The position numbers were made by a program, and so were the translations under genes. A stretch of DNA of 64,000 bases, taken from positions 9,528,501 to 9,592,500 of the forward strand of contig NC_056423.1 of NCBI RefSeq assembly GCF_905147365.1, given 5' to 3'. Position 1 is the stretch's first letter. Each line of letters opens with the position of its first letter. The notes beneath the pieces were generated by a model. The model saw only the letters and a list, made by a program, of their open reading frames with translations, did not search any database and was not told where the DNA came from. This document shows, piece after piece, positions 41,758 through 52,640 of the stretch. Origin of the DNA: Aricia agestis (taxonomy: Eukaryota > Arthropoda > Insecta > Lepidoptera > Lycaenidae).

Positions 41758-42867
41758 GCACAGAGCCAATTTTTATTTTAGAGTGTAGACCAATAAAAGT
41801 AATTCGTACTTTATAATAATAATAATGAAACATAATCGCATTCTGCTATCTAGCCCTATAAATCTTAATTAGTTATTTTAAGCAACTCAACGGATTTTGC
41901 TGTTTGGCGCAGATATTAGTGCCACATGACGGGAACGAAAACAAACTACTTTTTATCGAAAATACGTGGTTCCTGTGCGATTGTTTGCAAGTAGGTACTT
42001 AACAGAACAGCAAATATTAAGTAGAGTGATTATGACACATCACGGCCAGATGACACACATAATATGACGGTCACCGTGCAGTTTACTTTTACTGGCGTCT
42101 AGCGGCACGCTGCACGCACGCAACACTTTCATCCTCGCGATGCTGTTGCTACGGAATTCCGAAGTGGCGACATAGACATTAATTAAGAGAATAAAAACAT
42201 CCTGAAATAAAACTCAAGTGTCATGCAGAAACGGATAAAATCACGCCTCAACAAGCTTATTCTTAATGTAAGTGATGAATCCAAATTTTCTAGCACTGAT
42301 TAGGCTGATAATGATGAAATATTGCTTAAAACACTCTCGATAATGTTAATTTTTAATAAAAAACCAGATTTGAATCGGTCCGACCACCCGTTTGCAAGCA
42401 TACAATATCTATTAGGTATTACATATTGCTTTTGCAATGTTTAAAATATATTTTTATAGGTTACCCCCTATCAATAAAAATATTTAAACGCTGCCATATA
42501 TAGGTAAGTAGTTTAATTTTGATTTAAAACTCAGCAACTGATTTTGATGAGACTCGGCAAAATATAAAGTAAGCTGTGGGGAGAGCCACTTTGTAAGCGT
42601 CTTCTCTATGTTTCTATTTTCGATTGTTTAGCAGGATAGTTGCCAGGAATCGGCCGACATAATGTATCTTCCAGCTAGGTTTGTGATGATGATGATGATA
42701 ATCATAACAATAATAATGACGAAGCAACAATATAATAACATTATTGTTTTCGATTCGCAATTCAGAAGTTGATTGCGATGTTTCTGTAATCGAATAAACG
42801 AAATTGCTTATTTGATTCCATTCTACTGTATGGTCCGTGAGTTGGTTTTATATTATTTACCAATATT
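41758..42867. other. Intron, nothing recognised
   Basis: About 1.1 kb without a recognised element, apart from a short GATGATGAT run at 42688. Confidence 0.35.
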
Positions 42868-42960
42868 TTTGTACGATTAGAGAAATTGATACATAGGCAA
42901 ATGGCGGACCTACTTAGTTTAGTGGGGTTATGTCAAGCATTGCATTCAAGTCACGACTAA
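42868..42960 (+). mobile_element. GTTATGTCA repeat fragment, copy 1
   Basis: TTTGTACGATTAGAGAAATTG, GGCAAATGGCGGACCTAC and GGGTTATGTCAAGCATTGC are shared with 43812-43915. Distant similarity to the GTTGATTCCTA MITE (GGACCTACG...GTTACGTC) is visible. Confidence 0.5.
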
Positions 42961-42988
42961 AAACAATACTTACTTTTATAGACCTTTA

Positions 42989-43526
42989 TTAAGGGGGTGA
43001 CTAACGTTTAAGTGTCGATTTTATAATTCATTTTTATACTTGAAAATAAGCTCCAAATTGTTTCATTTTCTAACATTAGATACTACATTATATTTTCGGG
43101 AATTCGATCTGAGCAAAAACACGATATTTTAAAATTTTCTCGATAGAAAAAAATCACAAAGATGCATCTTATTTTCACGAATTTTTCATTTATTGCCATA
43201 AATGTGCATTGAACTAAGTTAATATTTTAACACATTGTATAAAATTCTATTAATGAGAGATCGACCTAGCGGATTTTTAAAATGTTGTATATTTATCTAG
43301 TTATTGAGAAAAAACTAATTTGGCGATGAATCCGCGTCGTCCTTTTTCACCTGGGGGCCTATTATGAGCTCTTAAATCCATTCACTTTACGTACGTACTG
43401 ACTGTATAAGGACATAAAGTGAATGGATTAAAGAGCTCATAATAAGCTCCCTGGCATATAAAAGACGGGCGTGAGTGTGAAGAGAGAAGGACGATGTTTG
43501 ATTTTTTGGGTTAGTCGCCCTCTTAA
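42989..43526 (+). mobile_element. TTAA-2 MITE, copy 2 with nested foldback
   Basis: TTAA flanks at 42989 and 43523. The ends are GGGGGTGACTAAC and, inverted, GAGGGCGACTAACC. The shared block GGCGATGAATCCGCG and AAAGACGGGCGTGAGTGTG links it to 9764-10180. A 95-bp foldback is inserted at 43355. Confidence 0.65.
43350..43454 (+). mobile_element. 95-bp foldback MITE inside TTAA-2
   Basis: GGGCCTATTATGAGCTCTT pairs with AAGAGCTCATAATAAGCTC, and ATCCATTCACTTTA pairs with TAAAGTGAATGGAT. CCTGG is present on both sides. The related sequence near 10111 (TTTTTCATCTGGCATATG) lacks the insert and serves as an empty site. Confidence 0.75.
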
Positions 43527-43624
43527 TAAAAATACACCGCGAATTGAGTATAAAGTCTATTTTATTGCCCATTTGTCGACACAACACCCAAAGACTTCTT
43601 ATTATAGAATCATTCGCTACGCAA

Positions 43625-43735
43625 AATCTAAGATAATAAAAATGAATTTTCAAGTTTGTTACTTAAAACTCGAGGACGGCTGAACCGATTTGGCTAATAT
43701 TGGTCATGAAATATTCGTTGAAGTCCGTCAGGTTT
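43625..43735 (-). mobile_element. RTE-like LINE 3' end, inverted
   Basis: On the minus strand: CCTGACGGACTTCAACGAATA, CCAAATCGGTTCAGCCG, CTCGAGTTTTAAG and an AT-rich tail. Confidence 0.6.
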
Positions 43736-43811
43736 GTAAGGTGAGAAAAAAAAAACTACAATTTTCCGAAATGATAAGAAGTTTATCTACCATGTCAACT
43801 AGTCTTCAAAT

Positions 43812-43915
43812 ATTTTTGTACTATCAGAAAAATTGATACAATAGGGAGAATAAATGGCGGACCTACGTGATTGTGTCGGGTTATGTCACGCCTTGCAGTC
43901 AAATCACGCCAATCG
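43812..43915 (+). mobile_element. GTTATGTCA repeat fragment, copy 2
   Basis: TTTTTGTACTATCAGAAAAATTG, AAATGGCGGACCTACG and GGGTTATGTCACGCCTTGC match copy 1 at 42868. Confidence 0.5.
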
Positions 43916-43935
43916 CTATCTAAATAAAAACTTCA

Positions 43936-44135
43936 CTAGCTAATTCACCGAGCTTTGCTATTCGATAAAACACGAATAAAATGACATTTTCTAAAAATGA
44001 TTCCTAGCTAGATCGATTTATCGCCCCCGAAACCCCCTTTAAACTAAATTTCATGAAAATCGTTGGAGCCGATTCCGAGATTTCAATTATATATAGATAT
44101 ATATACAAGAATTGCTCGTTTAAAGATATAAGATA
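43936..44135 (+). mobile_element. RTE LINE 3' end
   Basis: TAGCTAATTCACCGAGCTTTG, ATGACATTTTCTAAAAATG, TCGCCCCCGAAACCCCC and AAATTTCATGAAAATCGTTGG lead to an ATATATAGATATATATAC tail. This is a characteristic lepidopteran RTE 3' end. Confidence 0.7.
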
Positions 44136-44388
44136 TTTCATTTAACATAATGTGATTAAATGTAATTTACACATACAATAGCTTATAGCACACAATGTAG
44201 CGGCGTGGCCTACTTCCCACGCAAACTTAGGGAATTAACTTAAATGGGATACTGTTACTAGCTAAACAAGATATTATGTTTGTATTACTCCCTAACATAT
44301 CATTTGCGGTGACAATATCATAGTTTTATTTACATAGAATATTAGCGGATCCGACATATTTTACAGTGTACACATGTCTTAATTAATA
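44136..44388. other. Intron, nothing recognised
   Basis: No supported feature. Confidence 0.35.
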
Positions 44389-44575
44389 CTAGATGGCGCC
44401 CGCAACTCCGTTGCGCCAAAATTCGTTTATCGCGCGGGAACCGTACATTTTTCCGGGATAAAAAGTATCCTGTATCCTTTCCCGGGAATTAAAGAATCTC
44501 CATACCAAATTTCAGCAAAATTGGTTCAGTGGTTTAAGCGCGAAGAGGTGACAGATATACACACTTTTGCTATTC
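44389..44575 (-). mobile_element. Lep1-type Helitron, 5' end lost
   Basis: On the plus strand it starts CTAGATGGCGCCCGCAACTC, carries the perfect hairpin GCAACTCCGTTGC, and continues to ACACACTTTTGC. The TATTAGTATGGA end is gone. Confidence 0.8.
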
Positions 44576-44622
44576 TAAATAAATATACAAGAAGCATATA
44601 AAATGATGTTACAATCATACAA

Positions 44623-44942
44623 TTTTTTATGACATAAGGGGGCAAACGAGCAAACGGGTCACCTGATGGAAAGCAACTTCCGTCGCCCATGGACACTCGC
44701 AGCATAAGAGCAGAGAAGAGGTGCATTGCCGGTTTTTAAGAGGGAATAGGGTAATATGGGTAGGGATGGGAAAGGAAGGGAATAGGGGAGGGTGGGAAGG
44801 GAATAGGGTAGGGGATTAGGCCTCCGGTAAACTCACTCACTCGACGAAACACAGCGCTAGCGAAAACACCGGCTTTCTGTGAGAACGTGGTATTTCTCCG
44901 GTCGAGCCGGCCCATTCGTGCCGAAGCATGGCTCTCCCACGT
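44623..44942 (-). repeat. SINE-A, nearly full length
   Basis: It runs from TTTTTTATGACATAAGGG to GGCTCTCCCACGT. Part of the CGCTTGCGCTG stem is deleted. Confidence 0.9.
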
Positions 44943-45428
44943 CTAAAATTATTGACTTTAATCTTTTTTGATGACATTATTCAACAAACCAGAATTCTTC
45001 ATTAATATAAAACTGTCAAGTATACTGAAGATAATCAGAGGTACTTTAAAACTTTACAGGTCATCAGTTTTGCTGCCAGTACCTATTTTAGGGCTCATTT
45101 AGTAAGCTAGGTATTCTAACTAGTAGTCTACCTTGGGAATAATGAAATGACATTTAAGTGTTCCATGATGCTGTTTAACAAGCATACAACTTGATTCTAG
45201 ATGTTTCAAGACAATATTTAGATATGCATTATTTGTGCATTATACGATTAATCCACAGAAATAATGTAAAGAGAAGAAGACGTTAAGGCTTAAAAAATAC
45301 ATAAAAAAAACAAGATAGCTTCCGTTGTATGTTGTAACAGATTTCACAAAGTTTACTCGCGTTTACGCACACACATGCATAAAACTACGCTACTTATCTC
45401 GTTATGTTTTATTTTAGGCACGTGATTG
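44943..45428. other. Intron, nothing recognised
   Basis: No supported feature. Confidence 0.35.
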
Positions 45429-45742
45429 GTTTACTGCATAAAGTTAATATTATACCTAGCGGAATAGAGAAACAAAGGCCTGAGCAAGAGAGATGTCACT
45501 ATCAGTAACACTGCGTGGTAAAGACACATGTGATACATGACAGTAGCACTCTTTTTTTGACGTCCAGTCGGCACGTGCCGCACGTTGACAATTTAATCTC
45601 ATAGAATTCATGTTCAATCATGCTTGTGTAAGAGTATACGTACATATATTATTACACACAGATGTAAATCAATTTCGGTTTCGTTTGACAGCTTGAGATT
45701 GTTGGTCTATTCCGCTAGGTATATTAACTTTATGGTTTACTG
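45429..45742 (-). mobile_element. hAT-like MITE, 298 bp, copy 1
   Basis: The element 45437-45734 begins CATAAAGTTAATAT...CCTAGCGGAATAGA and ends with the inverse. GTTTACTG is duplicated exactly on both sides (45429-45436, 45735-45742), the 8 bp expected of hAT transposition. Copy 2 at 61605-61903 is inverted and one base longer. Confidence 0.85.
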
Positions 45743-46693
45743 GCAATGTAGTAGCGTAGTTTGACTTACACATTAATATAAATCGGCCTTTGTTGTTTCT
45801 TGATATCTGTCTATACATAACTAAGCGTATAGGCTCTGAAACTAGTAGCAGAGTAGACAGAATCTATTGTGCTAGTAGGCCCATAATAATAATATCATTA
45901 TTTATTAACCTCGAGGCAGAACTTAACCTTTTAAATGGTGGCAAATGTACAGTTCTTGTGGGTTCCTTATTCCCACTACATACATACATGCCCCTGCAGT
46001 GACACGTTAAGTATCATGACGCCATTGACAAACTATCATCAGTTCATCTCATTTCGCAACTAGTTTTTGAGGTACGACTATTGCAAGACTATAAGTCCAT
46101 TCACAGTTATTCTACCTCAAGTGTCTATGAAAGTGGACTTTATGTCAATGTTATAAGGGTTAAAGGTATAATAGCTGTCAATAATGTAGAACTTGTCGTG
46201 AGTCACGCCGTAAGATAACGGCTTTTCTAGTATTATACGTAGATGTAGAAACGTTAAAGACATGCCAAAATAGTGTTTTAATACGGACGACATAATTACT
46301 TCAAAAAAGACACTAACTGGGACTTCTGTGAGTCGCCTCGTTGTACGGATTATAATATATTATGACCATGTCTTCAAATTTAAACACCCGTCAATACATT
46401 TCCTTTGAGTAAATAACTAACTAACGCACACAGAGACGAATATTAATACCTCGATCGTGGGAATCACAGACACAATAGATTTTCAATTGTTATGCGGCAA
46501 CCGGGTGCCGCTAGGGGATTGATGATAGGGGGTTAATCATAACTGTTATTAAATGATGATTTCGACATTAGCCCCATACATTATCTGTCAAACTCTGTTT
46601 AATTATATTTAAACGTAACTGAGTGCGGCTGTTTAATAATAATTATATTTAAATGTATCTAAATGCTGCTATATTTTAATAGTGTTAATCTTG
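45743..46693. other. Intron, nothing recognised
   Basis: About 950 bases with no recognised element or coding exon. Confidence 0.35.
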
Positions 46694-46775
46694 CAGGCTT
46701 CAGTCTCTAAATCAGCCGCTCTCGCGCCGCCGCCGTTCCCGCTCCGCTGCCCGCTGGATTCGAGACTGAAGCCTT
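46694..46775. mobile_element. Short foldback with CpG-rich interior
   Basis: AGGCTTCAGTCTC pairs with GAGACTGAAGCCT. Between them lies GCCGCTCTCGCGCCGCCGCC. This may be a minimal MITE; no duplication was seen. Confidence 0.55.
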
Positions 46776-47140
46776 ATTCCATTTAACAATATTATAAGAA
46801 GTTTCATAAAATCTCGTTTCTGGAAAAGCGCGCATGTTACAGTTATTTGGGTTTTTTTCCTATTTACATCCAACAATGTTCCCAGGTTTGATCTTATTGT
46901 TAACAATAGTTACTGCGTTGTCACTTTTATATTCCTCAACTATTTCCATTGCTTGTCGAGGTATTTCTATGATCAGCTGCAGTCTATGGCGGTAAAGTGC
47001 GAGGCGCCAGGTTGCGGTCGCGGCTTCGACTCCCGACGTATATTAATTAACTGCCAATTCCAATTAAGCTCGTTATCGGATTATATACTACACAGTTAAA
47101 TTTAGATGTGGCAATAATAATAATTATTATTAACATAATA
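46776..47140. other. Intron, weak tRNA-like trace
   Basis: TGGCGGTAAAGTGCGAGGC and GGCTTCGACTCCCGACG at 46987-47037 resemble A and B boxes of another SINE head. The evidence is weak. Confidence 0.3.
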
Positions 47141-47301
47141 TACAGGGTGTAACGAAGCAAAGTGATAGTATTTTTGTATTTGCAACTCTTTAAACGTTGT
47201 AGCGTTTTTTCATAGCGTTTCACAGTGAATTCTATACAAGGGACACCATACACATTACACACCCTAAAGTATTATTGCTTAATTTGTTTTGTTACAGTTT
47301 G
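47141..47301 (+). mobile_element. CACTGTGAAAG MITE, invaded by SINE-B
   Basis: TACAGGGTGTAACGAAGCAAAG at the left, TTCACAGTGAATTCTATACAAGG and ACACCCTAAAGTATTATTGC on the right. The right terminus TTTGTTACA is the SINE-B target. Confidence 0.6.
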
Positions 47302-47694
47302 TTTTTTTTTTTAGCGCTTCCGTGGTCTAGTGGTATAGAGCGCGGCTCTTAACTCGGAGGTCGTGGGTTCGATTCCCGCGTTGGCAACATGTTATTTCCA
47401 AGTTTGGTTAGGATAATGCAGGCTGATCACCTGATTGTCTGACAAGTAAGATGATCCATGCGTCGGATGGGCATGTAAAAAGTCGGTCCTGCGCCTGATC
47501 TCTCGCCAGTCGTGTCGGTCGTCCGTCCCCCTGGGTTATGAGAGTAAAGGAATAGAGAGTGCTCTTGTGTACTGCGCACACACTTGGGCACTATAAGTTA
47601 GTCCTGCGTAGCTGGCCTGGTTTCAATGAAACCGGCCACCGTCACCGAAACCGGTGTGGGAGCTATTATTATTATTATTATTTGTTACAGTTTG
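47288..47694 (+). repeat. SINE-B, full length with 14-bp duplication
   Basis: SINE body 47302-47680: a T-run, then the tRNA-Glu-like head (TGGTCTAGTGGTATAGAGC; GGTTCGATTCCCGCG), all body blocks and a (ATT)n tail. TTTGTTACAGTTTG is duplicated exactly at 47288-47301 and 47681-47694. It is the best-preserved SINE-B and defines the family ends. Confidence 0.9.
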
Positions 47695-47769
47695 CTGGGG
47701 CTTGTTTTCTATATTATACTTAATGGGATGAGATTAGAAGCTTCTATTTAGTGTTATTCTAAACTTTTG

Positions 47770-47950
47770 AAGTGAGATTTTTTAGCGGCGCTGTGCACAT
47801 TTTGAATACATGTTCTAATCGAAAATTCGTAAGATGAAGGGAGAGTAGTCTGCCAGCGCAGGTAATAGGAGAGGAAGTGGAGAGGAATGGAAAAGCCTAC
47901 TGCTGTTTCTTTTTCACTTCTAGCGCCACTGCCGGACTGCAACTCGCTAT
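47770..47950 (+). mobile_element. GAAGTGA repeat, copy 1
   Basis: GAAGTGAGATTTTTTAGCGGC, AATCGAAAATTCGTAAGATG and, near the right, TTTTTCACTTCTAGCGCCACTGCC GGACTGCAAC match the outer parts of 59231-59610. Confidence 0.5.
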
Positions 47951-48442
47951 CTTTTCTAACGCTATTTTCTGTAAGAATATAGTGCTTACATTTTCCACAA
48001 AACATAAATAGAGAATTAAATCATGACTCTAGTGACTCTACCCTGACATTGACAGGGAAGATTGACAGGGTGACTGAGACAGATTCTAGCGATTGAGACG
48101 TTCTGGGCCATTGACTGTATAAAAATACCTTGTTATTAAGGAATGTAACTAAGAAATTAGCTGCATCATAAGGCTAACCTTAACATAATAATATTCTATC
48201 TTAAAGTTTTCAGATTAAGTTCCCATATTATAATCACTATAGAGATGCCAATGGGAAACCCTGCCATAATTTTGATTGCATAATTTAAAATAGAAAAAAA
48301 AACTGTCAATATTAAAAGTAAAACAAAAAATATATATTTAGGGTAAAAACTAAACTTACAATATGATGATACAATAATGTTACCAACTGTTTAACGTATT
48401 ATAGATGAGGACGTCCATGATGCCAATAATTACGCAAAGATC
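47951..48442. other. Intron, nothing recognised
   Basis: No supported feature. Confidence 0.35.
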
Positions 48443-48712
48443 GGAGCCATGCTTCAGCACGAATGGGCCGGCTCGACCGGAGAAATACCACGTTCTCACA
48501 GAAAACCTGTGTTTCGCCGGGTGAGTGAGTTTACTGGAGGCCCAGTTCCCTACCCTAACCTCCCCTATTCCCTTCCCTTCCCATCCCTACCTTCCCCTAT
48601 TACCCTATTCCCTCTTAAAAGGCCGGCAACGCACCTGCAGCTCTTCTGATGCTGCGAGTGTCCATGGGCGACGGAAGTTGCTCGTTTGGCCCCCTTATTT
48701 CATTACAAAAAA
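48443..48712 (+). repeat. SINE-A with two internal deletions
   Basis: It starts GGAGCCATGCTTCAGCACG. The CAGCGCTTGCG stem and the TTTCCATCAGGTGACCCG segment are missing. It ends TTTCATTACAAAAAA. Confidence 0.85.
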
Positions 48713-48960
48713 CCGTTCAAAGTCTTACATGTTGCCAGCGTCATATCAGAATATTAACAGGAACGTTGTCAAACGTCGAACAAAACTTTTTGTTTACTGT
48801 CTGTACTGGTGCTGCCCCTAGCTGCATGTTGTGATATAGGGTATTTTACAACATGCAATGTTATTAACTTATTAATTATTACATTTTTTTACTCTTTATT
48901 TTGTATTGATTAATCTATAATGTTATTCTTCTTAGGACGAACAATCCACGCACTTGTATT
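48713..48960 (-). repeat. Dispersed repeat with GACAACGTTCCTGTTAA
   Basis: 48740-48830 is the inverse of 39280-39360 (TCATATCAGAATATTAACAGG, GTTGTCAAACGTCGAAC, CTGTCTGTACTGGTGCTGCC). The rest of the stretch is AT-rich. Confidence 0.5.
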
Positions 48961-49078
48961 GTACCGTCGAGGAAATTCATTCCCAGGCAGTTGACGGACC
49001 TACGTCATTTGATCGGATCACGTCAATTCAATGTTAATTGTGATCTGTCGGCTGGGTTTGACGTAACGCGACCAAACC
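48961..49078 (-). mobile_element. GTTGATTCCTA MITE, one end lost
   Basis: GTACCGTCGAGGAAATTCATTC, GACGGACCTACGTCATTTG and GTTTGACGTAACGCGACCAAAC match 23551-23712 in reverse. The far TIR is missing. Confidence 0.6.
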
Positions 49079-49657
49079 ACAATAGACAACGACCAGTAGT
49101 TCGACTGCAAAGAGACGGACAGGTTTCAATATCTGTCAAATTCGTCGGGTTTCACTAGGATTATAAACGGAATGTGCCTCGCGCTGGCTGATATAATTTA
49201 TTTTTAAATATTTAAAATAAAGATGTCAAAATTGGATTCTGACAATTTCAATCGCATGTGCCAAAACACAAACAACAATACGACCAAAGAGGAACACGTC
49301 CAGCGAATATGTCATAGTTTTAAATTCGTAGGTAACAAGTTAACAACCCTAGCGACGATTTTAGTCATAATACGTCAAATTTAAAAATTTCAACATCAGT
49401 TCTAAGTCGGCATACTCTATAATTCTGTCTACTCTGACCATACTACGCAGGTCCCCCTGCATCTGCCTAGGAATTAACTTCTCAGTTCTCTGATAGTACA
49501 TTACAAAGTAATACTTACGTAAGTACCAAGTACTAAAACCTAGATGCCCTTTGCCTTTATGTACGGTGACCAAAGTGTCAGTTGAACTTTAAAGGTCTAG
49601 TAGTTTCAAAGCCAATAAATCCAATTTATTAAGAGTTTACAAAGAAACTTGATGACA
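49079..49657. other. Intron, nothing recognised
   Basis: CCTAGGAATTAACTTCTCAG near 49467 is a trace of the same MITE family. No gene was seen. Confidence 0.35.
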
Positions 49658-49845
49658 CCCGGCGCCCGCAACATCCTTGCGCCAAAATTTGTTTCTCGCC
49701 CGGGAACAGTTTTTTCCGTGATAGAAAGTAAAGTATGCTACGTTCTTTTGGGACTCAAAGTGGATGCAGTTTTGCAGATATGGAATGGATATACCATTCC
49801 ATATCTGCAAAAGCAGTAACATACAGTTTCGCATTTATAATAATA
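49658..49845 (-). mobile_element. Lep1-type Helitron with a new 19-bp hairpin
   Basis: CCCGCAACATCCTTGCGCC, TTTGGGACTCAAAG and GTTTCGCATTTATAATAATATT are Helitron blocks. In the middle, TTTTGCAGATATGGAATGG and CCATTCCATATCTGCAAAA (49770-49812) form a perfect stem that no other copy has. Confidence 0.7.
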
Positions 49846-50994
49846 TTATTTGGATTTTGTGACATAATTTTGTCCACCAAACTAATACCCAGTTTCAGAC
49901 TCTAATCCCTCAAAATCATATCAAAGGCCAGGCCGCCTTTGTTGTCTGTTCGTCCATTTCATGGTCTGGTTGTGGAGATTATGTACAGTTCCTTGGCTCG
50001 AATGGGTTTGGTTTGAACCTGACAGATTGGTAAAGACAAAGGTAAAGTGAATGCACAAGAAAATAGTTCACCTACTTATCTTACGCTTAAAGTTTATTTT
50101 CCAGGAACCCATTTTAAAGGGTTATGGAGAAAAGTAAAACCTGAAAAATGAATGAACGTAGATATTGACATTTCGTGTTGGAATAAATATTAGGTGACCT
50201 ATAAACCTACAATAATATTGATATAAATAATTACAATAATAAATACGTAATATTGGGCAATAAAATTGGTCGTCTAGGGGCCGCCAACGATATCAAAATA
50301 CAATAATTTAAATATTATTAAAATCTCAATAATTACGTGTGAAATATTACACCTTTGGCTTTATTTGTATTCCTCGTTTTATTACTGCACTGTCGGAAGG
50401 CACATGACGGCATTCTGGAGCGAAATGTAGCGAAAAATAACGCGGTAATTAATGAATTAAACACGTCCGGCGGTTACGGCGTCCTAAGGCACACTGCTCT
50501 CAGAAGAGTGAGCTCACTCTTTTCGAGAGTGACACATTTTCGCGCTGACCATTGTATGGAATGCCTTTTCTAACGATCTAATTCTATGGGGGCCGCCTTG
50601 TCAAATCACGCGCAATATAAGATAAAATATAAAATATATAAAAAAAGAACAATTCCGATTTCCCGGCTCCTCTGCACGTGACATGGGAAATAAGAAACAA
50701 ACCACTAACACTAACACCAATTACAAGGAAGCTGCTTCCACCAACGCGAACGTCGACATTTGATATAATGTCAACAAGCAATAAGGCGACACGAGGGGAA
50801 TCCGCACGAGTGGGTCGGCCTTGTACTAATTGGGAGGCAAATTCAATGAGGTGCATGGTAATTTCGTGCTACAAATTATAGGGCAATAGATACATAAGGG
50901 TTACTACATACCACGACGGAACACAGCGCTGTTTAAAAACGCAGTTTCGGCATTCCTGACGCAGTTTTAGTTTCTCATAATATTTCAGTTCATT
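49846..50994. other. Intron, no gene recognised
   Basis: About 1.15 kb with two overlapping opposite ORFs (50584-50881) that lack family features. Confidence 0.35.
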
Positions 50995-51592
50995 ACTATA
51001 CTGTACTCGGCGAAACATGGCGATAGCGGTCATTGACTTTCTGTCAAAAACTTGTCATTTTCTATACCAAGCCGCGATTGACAACGTCTGACACTTCATT
51101 GACAATCGCGGCTTACAGCTCGACAAGGCTTTAAATCAGTGTTTTTCAATCTTTTTGATTTCGCGACCCCTTTACTGATTGAAATATACTGGCGACCCCC
51201 TCGTGTCATAGAAAGACAAAAAAATAAATTTATTAAAAGGCTACCTACGTTAGGTAATGATTTTCTTTCCTAGTTTGGTATATTTATCTATTATACCTCA
51301 ACTTTTACTTTCCGTCGGCGACCCCCCGAGTAAGGCTTCGCGACCCCCCTAGGGGTCGCGACCCACAGATTGAAAAACACTGCTTTAAATGAACGTGGGT
51401 AACATTGACGGGAGCGCTGCTGATAAAGAGGAACTGTCAAACACATATATCAAAAACGACGTTTTTGTATGATAGAAGCGTTTAGTTCCTTTTCTCGCCA
51501 CGTTCATATAAAGCCTTGTCGAACTGTATATAGAAAACGACAAGTTTTTGACAGGGAGTCAATGACCGCTACCGCCATGTTTCGTCGAATAC
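50995..51592 (+). mobile_element. Long-TIR element containing a hAT MITE
   Basis: CGGCGAAACATGGCGATAGC, GTCATTGACTTTCTGTCAAA and AACTTGTCATTTTCTATA at the left are inverted at the right as TATAGAAAACGACAAGTTTTTG...CATGTTTCGTCG. The arms are about 70 bases. AGCCTTGTCGAACTG lies in the inner right arm. A separate 48-base hairpin (AAGCCGCGATTG...CAATCGCGGCTT) is at 51069-51116. Confidence 0.7.
51129..51390 (+). mobile_element. hAT-like MITE, 246 bp, nested
   Basis: The element 51137-51382 starts CAGTGTTTTTCAATC and ends GATTGAAAAACACTG. The inner arms TTTCGCGACCCC and GGGGTCGCGACCC are repeated. CTTTAAAT is duplicated exactly on both sides (8 bp). CAGTG...CACTG ends plus 8-bp duplication are the hAT signature. 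Confidence 0.85.
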
Positions 51593-51837
51593 TGTGTAGA
51601 AAGAAATTATAGACAAAGACGAAGTGGTGTAAAAACTTAAGAGCCCGTATAGATAACTTTATGTGCAAACAACACTCTATTTTTCTATTAGTAATAGAAA
51701 AATAGTTCTATGTTACAAGTTTGCGTGTCTGTTTGTCTATAGTCTATAATATTACTAGCTGTCCCGGCAAACGTTTCGTTGCCATATAAAGTATTTCGCC
51801 CGTATTATTTTATTGAAGTGACTAAATAAGTATGTCA

Positions 51838-52399
51838 CCATGGCACAGCCCCGGATCTAGGGGGGGGCAAGCCGGGGTCTGTGCCCCGGGCGGTAAATTC
51901 AGGGGGCGGCCAAATTCATACTTCACGGACCAATGGACAACTCATCATTGACCACGTAATAAAATATATAATAGCACAAGTACAGCAATTTCATGGCCAT
52001 ATCAACTTGACCGATACCCTGGGCGCGGACTGCGGAGTGAGACGTGCTGCACGAACATTTATTATTCGCGAGGCGCGTAGGCATAGTTCAAAATACGCGC
52101 CCGGTTCGCGCACGCTTTTAAACCCTACCCTGTTAATTATATTATATATCCTACATAATATTGATAGCTGAAATTATATGGATGATAAAGGTGAAAATAA
52201 ACATAAGTAGATAGGGGAGGCGGCATGGGCGTATATAAGGGGGGGGGTCCTGGGGGTCCGGACCCCCCCACTTTACTATCCATCTTACTTGTCGTCGCCC
52301 CCCCCCCCCCTTATCAAAGCTATATATACGCCCGTGGGGGGTGGCATTTCAGTTTTTGCCCCGCCTGAAAAAAATTGAAGATCCGGGGCTGCCATGGCA
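51838..52399 (+). mobile_element. hAT-like MITE, 546 bp, with empty site in window
   Basis: The element 51846-52391 begins CAGCCCCGGATCTAGG and ends AGATCCGGGGCTG. CCATGGCA is duplicated exactly (51838-51845, 52392-52399). The paralogous repeat at 53685-53941 has only one ATGGCA and no element, which confirms the boundaries. No transposase ORF. Confidence 0.9.
52224..52339 (+). mobile_element. Nested foldback with GGGCGTATATA arms
   Basis: CATGGGCGTATATA and TATATACGCCCGTG are inverse with one mismatch. The interior is G-run/C-run (GGGGGTCCGGACCCCC). The flanks GGAGGCGG and GGGGGTGG match at 6 of 8 bases, which could be an old 8-bp duplication. Confidence 0.55.
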
Positions 52400-52640
52400 A
52401 CGTCCATCGCTATCCCGTCGCACAAACAATGGTCGCCGTCAGTCTCGAGTTGTAATAATTTACTTTTATTTATTCAACAAATGCACTTATCAATATAAAA
52501 AGTACCTAATAGGTAGCCGAATCTCAGACCCAGTGAATATGCATATAAAATTTGGTTAATATCAGTAAAGCCGTTTCGGAGGAGTACGCTATCTACTCGT
52601 AACGTTGTGACACGAGAATTTTATATATTAGATGTATCTG

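Larger units (their letters stand above)
51755..52640 (+). mobile_element. RTE-like repeat interrupted by a hAT MITE
   Basis: It starts CTAGCTGTCCCGGCAAACG, then GAAGTGACTAAATAAGTATG. After the MITE it resumes GCAACGTCCATCGCTATCCC, AACAATGGTCGCCGTCAG, AAATTTGGTTAATATCAG and GCCGTTTCGGAGGAGTACG, with tail TTTTATATATTAGATG. The inverted, uninterrupted relative is at 53685-53941. Confidence 0.75.

Noticed and set aside
47319..47390. tRNA-Glu gene
   Set aside because: This is the head of SINE-B; four other copies have the same body, and target duplications flank this one.
50584..50881. Overlapping ORFs of 67-90 codons
   Set aside because: No homology-like motifs, no splice signals, and the frames oppose each other.
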